Below are positions 59,359-64,000 of a stretch of DNA of 64,000 nt, one piece after another (position 1 is the first letter of the stretch; every line of letters starts with the position of its first letter). The notes under the pieces are model-generated. The model did no database searches. It was not told the origin of the DNA and was given only the letters and a program-made list of their open reading frames with translations. The stretch spans positions 3,879,278-3,943,277 of the forward strand of contig NZ_LT629791.1 of assembly GCF_900105925.1 (NCBI RefSeq). Reading direction: 5' to 3'. A program made the position numbers and the translations under genes. The DNA is from Jiangella alkaliphila. Its GTDB lineage: Bacteria > Actinomycetota > Actinomycetes > Jiangellales > Jiangellaceae.

Positions 59359-62175
59359 GTGCCGAAGCGGGTGGAGACGACGGCGATCTCGGCCCGTGAG
59401 GCCGAGATCCTGGCGCTGGTCGGCGAGCACCGCACCAACGCCGAGATCGCCGCGCAGCTGTACATCTCGGTGCGCACGGTCGAGACGCACGTGTCGTCGC
59501 TGCTGCGCAAGCTCGACGCGCCCGATCGCCGGGCGCTCGCCGCGCTCGCGGCCGAGTCGGCGCACGAGGAGCGGACCAGTCAGGCGCTGGCCGGGCTGCC
59601 CGCGCCCCTGAACCCGTTCATCGGCCGGGCCGAGGAGCGCCGTGCACTGCGCGAGGCCGTCGCCGCGCACCGTCTGGTCACCGCCGTCGGCCCCGGCGGC
59701 GTCGGCAAGACCCGGCTCGCACTGGCCGTCGCCGCGGACCTGGCCGGCGACCACCCCGACGGCGTGTGGTTCGCCGACCTCGTGCCGGTCACCGATCCCG
59801 CGATGGTCGGCGCCGCCGTGGCGGAGGCGCTCGGCGTGGGCGAGCAGCAGGGCCGCGGCATCGACGACTCGGTGACGGCCGCCCTGGCCGATCGGCGCGC
59901 GCTGCTGGTACTGGACAACTGCGAGCACCTGCCCGGCGGCGTGGCGCCGTTCGTCGAGCGGCTGCTGGCGCGCTGCCCCGCCGTGAGCGTCCTGGCCACC
60001 AGCAGGGCCCGGCTCATGGTGCCGTTCGAGCGGGTCTACTCCGTGCCGCCGCTGTCACTCGGCGACACGTCCGACGCCGTCGCCCTGTTCGCCGACCGCG
60101 CCGCGGCCGTCGGCTGGACCGTCGAGCCCGGCCAGGTGGACCAGGTCGCCGACGTGTGCCGGAAGCTCGACGGCGTGGCGCTGGCGATCGAGCTCGCCGC
60201 CGCCCGGCTGCCCGCCCTGGGGTTCGACGGGCTGGTCGCCGGGCTCGCCGACCACCTGCGGCTCCTGGTGGGCGGCTACCGGGCCGACGACCGTCACCGC
60301 TCCGTGCGCGCGGTGCTGGAGTGGAGCCAGGCGCTGCTCGACGAGCCCGACCTCGTCCTGCTGCGGCGCGTCTCGGTGTTCGTCTCGCCGTTCACCGCCG
60401 CGGCCGCCACGACGGTGGCCGGGTTCGAGCCGCTGGAGCCGGACCAGGTCGTCGAGGGCCTGGCCCGGCTCGCCGACCAGAATCTGCTGAGTGTCGCCGC
60501 GGCGGCCGGCGGCACCCGGTACCGGGCGCTGGAGACCATCCGCCAGTACGGCGCCGAGCAGCTCGCCGCGGCCGGCGAGCTCGACGCCGCCCGCGCCCGG
60601 CAGCTGGACTGGTGCCTGGCCGCGGCCTCTGAACTGGCCACGGAGCTGGCCGCCGACCCGTCGCCCCTGATCGGTGACTGGCGGGCCCGGTTCGACGCGG
60701 TCGCCGACGACCTGCGCTCCACCCTCGGCTGGGCGGCCGACGACGCCGGCCGGCGGGCCGGTGCGCACAGTCTCGCTCTGACGCTGGCCCGGCTGGCCTT
60801 CACCCGCAACCTGCTCGGCGAGTCGCAGCTGCGCTACGAGCAGGCGGCCGCCCTGGCCAGCGACCCGGCCGGCGCGGCCAGCGCCCTGCGGTCCGCCGCG
60901 AGCGCGGCCGCATGCCGGATGCTCGGCGACGACGCCTACCGGCTCTGGCGGGCCGCCGCGGACGTCGCCCTCGACGCCGGCGACCCGGCGGCCGCGGCCC
61001 GCGACCTCGCCACGGCGGCCATCACCTCGTACCGGAAGGCCGGGACCTTCGCCCAGCGGCCTGCGCGCGAGGAGCAGGCCGCGCTGCTGGCCCGGGCGCG
61101 CGAGCTGGCCGGCGACGACCTCGCGGCCCGGGCGGCCGTGACCCTCGCCGAGTGCGACGCGCTCGGCTACGCGTTCTTCGCCGACCGGGAGCGGCCGCAG
61201 CCGTCGGCGGCGGAGCTGACCGCCCTCGCGGAGCGGGCCGTGCAGCTGGCCCGCGAGCTCGGCGACCCGGTGGCCGAGAGCGCCGCGCTCCAGGCGCTGA
61301 CCGCGGCCCAGCGCCGGGCCGGCGACACCTTCGCCGCCGCGGCCACCGCGGGCCGCCGGGTCGCCCTGGTCGACGCCGTGCCCGTCACACCCGCCGCCAC
61401 CGACGAGCTGATCGACGCCCTGCTCATCGCCACCGCGACCGGCATCGGCGTCGGCGACCTGCCGGCGGCGCGACGGTGGGGGCGGCAGCTGCGCGACCTG
61501 CCGCCGCTGGCCGGGACCGGTCACGTCGCGACGTCACGGCTGATCATGGCCGACGCCCTCGCCGGCCACGGCACGGACGTCATCGCCGCCGCCGGCCGGT
61601 TCCTCGACGGCTGGGCGTCGGCCGGCCGGCCGCCGGCTCGCGGCTTCGGCCCGGTGGCCGCTTCGGTCGCGATGATCCACCGGCTGCGCGGCGACGACAC
61701 CGCCCGGGCCGAGTGGCTGGCCGTCCTCGACCAGCTGGGCGTGACCACCGAGGACAGCGCCGGCTACAGCCCCGCCTTCGACGCGATCGCCCTGCTCCAC
61801 GACGACCGGGCCGGCGCCGCCCTGGACGTCCTCGACCCCGCTGAGGGCGAGCCGAGCCCGTGGCGCACCGGGATCCTGCTGCACTGGCACGTCGCCCTGC
61901 GGGCCGAGGCGGCGGTGCTGGCCGGCCGCGACGACGCCGCCGACCGGCTGGCCGCCGCGCGCCCGGTGGTCGGCGGCAACCCCGTCGCCGGCGCGCTGCT
62001 CGACCGGGCCGCCGCCCTCCTCGACGACGACCACGAGCGCCTGCTCGCCACCGCCGCCGCGTTCGCGGCGGCCGGCTGCCCGTACCAGCGGGCCAGGACG
62101 CTGATCCTGGCCGGCGCCGGCACCGCGCCGGCCGGACACGCCGTCCTCGCCGAGCTCGGGCTCACCGCACGCTGA
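59359..62175 (+). CDS. Large regulator: N-terminal LuxR-type HTH with NB-ARC ATPase and TPR-like region
   Basis: 938 aa. An N-terminal LuxR-type HTH (about 10-65: ISAREAEILALVGEHRTNAEIAAQLYISVRTVETHVSSLL) is followed by an NB-ARC/STAND ATPase (about 80-390) with Walker A GPGGVGKTRLAL, LLVLDNCEHL and ATSRARL, then a long helical Ala-rich region of degenerate repeats. Most LAL/MalT-type regulators carry this HTH at the C-terminus, so the order is reversed. GATACT lies six bases before the GTG. It probably controls the divergent VOC genes. Confidence 0.9.
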   Translation: MPKRVETTAISAREAEILALVGEHRTNAEIAAQLYISVRTVETHVSSLLRKLDAPDRRALAALAAESAHEERTSQALAGLPAPLNPFIGRAEERRALREAVAAHRLVTAVGPGGVGKTRLALAVAADLAGDHPDGVWFADLVPVTDPAMVGAAVAEALGVGEQQGRGIDDSVTAALADRRALLVLDNCEHLPGGVAPFVERLLARCPAVSVLATSRARLMVPFERVYSVPPLSLGDTSDAVALFADRAAAVGWTVEPGQVDQVADVCRKLDGVALAIELAAARLPALGFDGLVAGLADHLRLLVGGYRADDRHRSVRAVLEWSQALLDEPDLVLLRRVSVFVSPFTAAAATTVAGFEPLEPDQVVEGLARLADQNLLSVAAAAGGTRYRALETIRQYGAEQLAAAGELDAARARQLDWCLAAASELATELAADPSPLIGDWRARFDAVADDLRSTLGWAADDAGRRAGAHSLALTLARLAFTRNLLGESQLRYEQAAALASDPAGAASALRSAASAAACRMLGDDAYRLWRAAADVALDAGDPAAAARDLATAAITSYRKAGTFAQRPAREEQAALLARARELAGDDLAARAAVTLAECDALGYAFFADRERPQPSAAELTALAERAVQLARELGDPVAESAALQALTAAQRRAGDTFAAAATAGRRVALVDAVPVTPAATDELIDALLIATATGIGVGDLPAARRWGRQLRDLPPLAGTGHVATSRLIMADALAGHGTDVIAAAGRFLDGWASAGRPPARGFGPVAASVAMIHRLRGDDTARAEWLAVLDQLGVTTEDSAGYSPAFDAIALLHDDRAGAALDVLDPAEGEPSPWRTGILLHWHVALRAEAAVLAGRDDAADRLAAARPVVGGNPVAGALLDRAAALLDDDHERLLATAAAFAAAGCPYQRARTLILAGAGTAPAGHAVLAELGLTAR

Positions 62176-62197
62176 GCGGCGTCGGCGTCGACGTCGC

Positions 62198-62713
62198 TCA
62201 GGCGGCGGCCAGCGCGCCCGCCGTCGCGGCGAGGACCGGGCCGTGGTCGGCGGCCCAGCGCTCGGCCAGCAGCAGCAGGTCCGGCAGCTCCCGCTCTTCC
62301 ACGACGAACGACGGCACCGGCAGGGTGGCACCCAGCTCGGCGAGGACGGGGCGCAGCTGCAGGTCGGCGACGAACCGGTGCGTCGGCGCCGCGGCGACCG
62401 TCACCGGCACCGCGACGGTCCCGCGCAGCGCGCCGCCGGGCAGCCGGTCCAGGAACGCCTTGAGCAGCCCCGTGTAGCTGGCCTTGTACGTCGGCGTCGC
62501 CACGACCAGCACCGACGCCCCGGCGGCAGCTGCCAGTGCGTCCTCGCCGTCCGGCGCCAGCGGGCCGAGCCATTGCCCGCCGAAGCCGGCCAGGTCGAAC
62601 ACCGGCCCCTCGCCGGCGCCGGACCGCGCCGCCACGGCCGTCGCCAGCGCCTCCGCCACACCCAGGGTGCGCGACCCCGGCCTCGGGTTGCCGACCACTG
62701 TCACGATGCTCAT
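62198..62713 (-). CDS. NADPH-dependent FMN reductase
   Basis: 171-aa flavodoxin-like reductase: [43 protein letters not shown] and a conserved core as in SsuE/MsuE. It supplies FMNH2 to sulfonate monooxygenases in some organisms. Its ATG overlaps the cysA stop, placing it in a sulfate/sulfonate uptake operon, which supports a sulfur-assimilation role. No monooxygenase gene is in the window. Confidence 0.87.
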   Translation of the reverse strand: MSIVTVVGNPRPGSRTLGVAEALATAVAARSGAGEGPVFDLAGFGGQWLGPLAPDGEDALAAAAGASVLVVATPTYKASYTGLLKAFLDRLPGGALRGTVAVPVTVAAAPTHRFVADLQLRPVLAELGATLPVPSFVVEERELPDLLLLAERWAADHGPVLAATAGALAAA

Positions 62714-63717
62714 CCCGCACGTACCTCCAGACCGGGCCGAACCGACGAACTTCCAGGACCGGCGGCCACGACCGGCGCGCCGGGCACGACCCGCACGGAC
62801 ACCGTCGCACCGACGTCGAGACCCAGGCGGAGGAACTCCGTCCGGGTCATGGTGGCGAGCACGACCTGCTCGCCGGTGCTGACCTCGACCCGCACCTCGA
62901 ACCCGACCCGCACCACCCGCGCGACCCGGCCGGCGACGGCGTCCGGGTCGTCCGCGCCGGGTGCCAGCGCGACGTCGTGCGGACGGACCAGCTGGTCGCC
63001 GAGCTGCGTCACCGGGCCGAGGAAGCGCATGACGAAGTCGTTGGCGGGCTCGTCGTAGAGCTGGTCGGGCGTTCCGATCTGCTCGACCCGGCCCTCGTTG
63101 ATCACGACGATCTCGTCGGCCACCTCCAGCGCCTCCTCCTGGTCGTGGGTGACGAAGACGGTGGTCACGTGCACCTCGTCGTGCAGGCGGCGCAGCCACT
63201 CGCGCAGCTCCTTGCGGACCTTCGCGTCCAGCGCGCCGAACGGCTCGTCCAGCAGCAGCACCTTGGGCTCGACGGCGAGCGCGCGGGCCAGCGCCATCCG
63301 CTGCCGCTGACCGCCGGAGAGCTGCGACGGCAGCCGGTCGGCGAACTGCTCCAGATGCACCAGCGCGAGCAGCTCGTCGACCCGGCGGCGGACCTCGTCC
63401 TTCGGCCGCTTGCGGATCTCCAGCCCGAACGCGACGTTCCGGCGGACGGAGAGGTGCTTGAACGCGGCGTAGTGCTGGAAGACGAAGCCGACGCCGCGCT
63501 TGCGGGCGGGCAGGGCGGTGGCGTCGAGGCCCTCGATGCCGACGGTGCCGGTGTCGGCGTACTCCAGCCCGGCGATGATCCGCAGCAGCGTCGACTTCCC
63601 GCCGCCCGACGGGCCGAGCAGCGCGGTGAGCTGCCCGGTCGGAATGCTGACGGACACGTCCTCGAGCGCCACGAAGTCGCCGAAGCGTTTGCTCACGCCG
63701 GTGATCTCGATGCTCAT
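62710..63717 (-). CDS. cysA: Sulfate/sulfonate ABC transporter ATP-binding protein
   Basis: 335 aa. Walker [10 protein letters not shown], signature [15 protein letters not shown], Walker [13 protein letters not shown] and the switch [14 protein letters not shown]; a TOBE-like C-terminal domain is present ([12 protein letters not shown]). The close match of [28 protein letters not shown] and [21 protein letters not shown] residues to CysA points to sulfate import. Overlaps by four bases with both the permease upstream and the FMN reductase downstream. Confidence 0.9.
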   Translation of the reverse strand: MSIEITGVSKRFGDFVALEDVSVSIPTGQLTALLGPSGGGKSTLLRIIAGLEYADTGTVGIEGLDATALPARKRGVGFVFQHYAAFKHLSVRRNVAFGLEIRKRPKDEVRRRVDELLALVHLEQFADRLPSQLSGGQRQRMALARALAVEPKVLLLDEPFGALDAKVRKELREWLRRLHDEVHVTTVFVTHDQEEALEVADEIVVINEGRVEQIGTPDQLYDEPANDFVMRFLGPVTQLGDQLVRPHDVALAPGADDPDAVAGRVARVVRVGFEVRVEVSTGEQVVLATMTRTEFLRLGLDVGATVSVRVVPGAPVVAAGPGSSSVRPGLEVRAG

Positions 63718-64000
63718 CGGGGTTCTTCCTTCGGCCGGATGACGGACACGACGACGATGCAGGCGACGGAGACCAGGGCGAGCAGGAACGCGGTCGCATA
63801 GGCGCCGCCCTGGTCGAAGTTCAGGTACTTCTCCTCGACGACGAGCGTGGCCGTGCGGGTCTCGCCGAGGACGTTGCCGGAGACGACCTTGACGGCGCCG
63901 AACTCGCCCAGCGACCGGGCCAGGCTGAGCACGACGCCGTACGTGACGCCCCAGCGGATCGCCGGCAGGGTGATGCGCCGGAACGTCTGCGCCGACGTCG
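63714..64000 (-). CDS. cysW: Sulfate ABC transporter permease (C-terminal part; runs off the window)
   Basis: About 95 C-terminal residues of a binding-protein-dependent permease. It ends with the EAA-type loop region ([37 protein letters not shown]) and a last membrane helix ([22 protein letters not shown]). The position directly before cysA fits CysW. The rest of the gene lies beyond 64000. Confidence 0.85.
   Translation of the reverse strand, partial: TSAQTFRRITLPAIRWGVTYGVVLSLARSLGEFGAVKVVSGNVLGETRTATLVVEEKYLNFDQGGAYATAFLLALVSVACIVVVSVIRPKEEPR

Noticed and set aside
1-64000. CRISPR arrays, tRNA or rRNA genes
   Set aside because: No regularly spaced direct repeats and no cloverleaf or rRNA-like sequence was recognised on reading either strand.

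Overview
This 64 kb window is from a very GC-rich actinomycete. The qcrC-qcrA-qcrB/ctaE/trpD block is laid out as in mycobacteria and their relatives. GTG starts and ATGA/GTGA start-stop overlaps are frequent, and several genes begin a few bases after a TANNNT box, as expected for leaderless transcripts. Secreted proteins carry lipobox, Tat-like or LPxTG signals. The genus cannot be fixed from the sequence alone; a Jiangella/Nocardioides-like soil actinomycete would fit.

Layout. 1-5.4 kb: respiratory bcc/aa3 genes (qcrB partial, qcrA, qcrC, ctaE), a degenerate receiver protein, trpD and a stand-alone Lrp ligand-binding domain. 5.5-8.9 kb: a DEDDh exonuclease/GIY-YIG protein, a zinc ribbon and a NYN-domain protein. 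8.9-9.8 kb: a 0.9 kb non-coding segment with two inverted copies of a structured ~127 bp element around a 27-bp-arm palindrome. 9.8-14.1 kb: a Cys-rich small protein, an NlpC/P60 hydrolase, a 44-aa membrane peptide and a NarL-type two-component system bordered by GTCAC repeats. 14.1-19.6 kb: one minus-strand operon of a degenerate cytochrome b paralogue followed by three serpin lipoproteins. 19.7-22.2 kb: two SRPBCC-like proteins, a ROK sugar kinase and an EEP nuclease/phosphatase.

22.2-29.0 kb looks acquired: a frameshifted acyl carrier protein, a three-gene ABC-2 exporter, a divergent OmpR-type two-component system and a decayed IS5-family element that ends exactly at the stop codon of the next core gene. 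29.0-38.8 kb: an esterase, plsC and the three genes of the N-acetylglutaminylglutamine amide (NAGGN) osmoprotectant trio. The M42 peptidase of the trio is separated from the asnO-ngg pair by a DUF885 peptidase, a TetR regulator and a DHFR-like reductase. 38.9-45.4 kb: an LPxTG-anchored trypsin, valS and a CopB-type P-ATPase behind a CsoR-like operator. 45.4-53.2 kb: an ABATE/CGNR regulator, a frameshifted glyoxalase, two beta-lactamase-fold proteins around a LysR regulator, a MecA-like transpeptidase lipoprotein and a DUF222/HNH protein. 53.4-64 kb: an OafA-type acyltransferase, PPi-dependent phosphofructokinase, class II DAHP synthase, two VOC proteins, an N-terminal-HTH NB-ARC regulator, and an FMN reductase with sulfate/sulfonate ABC genes running off the end.

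Most unusual are the cytochrome b-triple serpin operon, in which the serpins differ mainly at the predicted scissile region and the cytochrome b has lost a haem ligand and the Qo-site acid; the covarying inverted structured repeats at 8.9-9.7 kb; and the helically phased GTCAC array at 11.6 kb.
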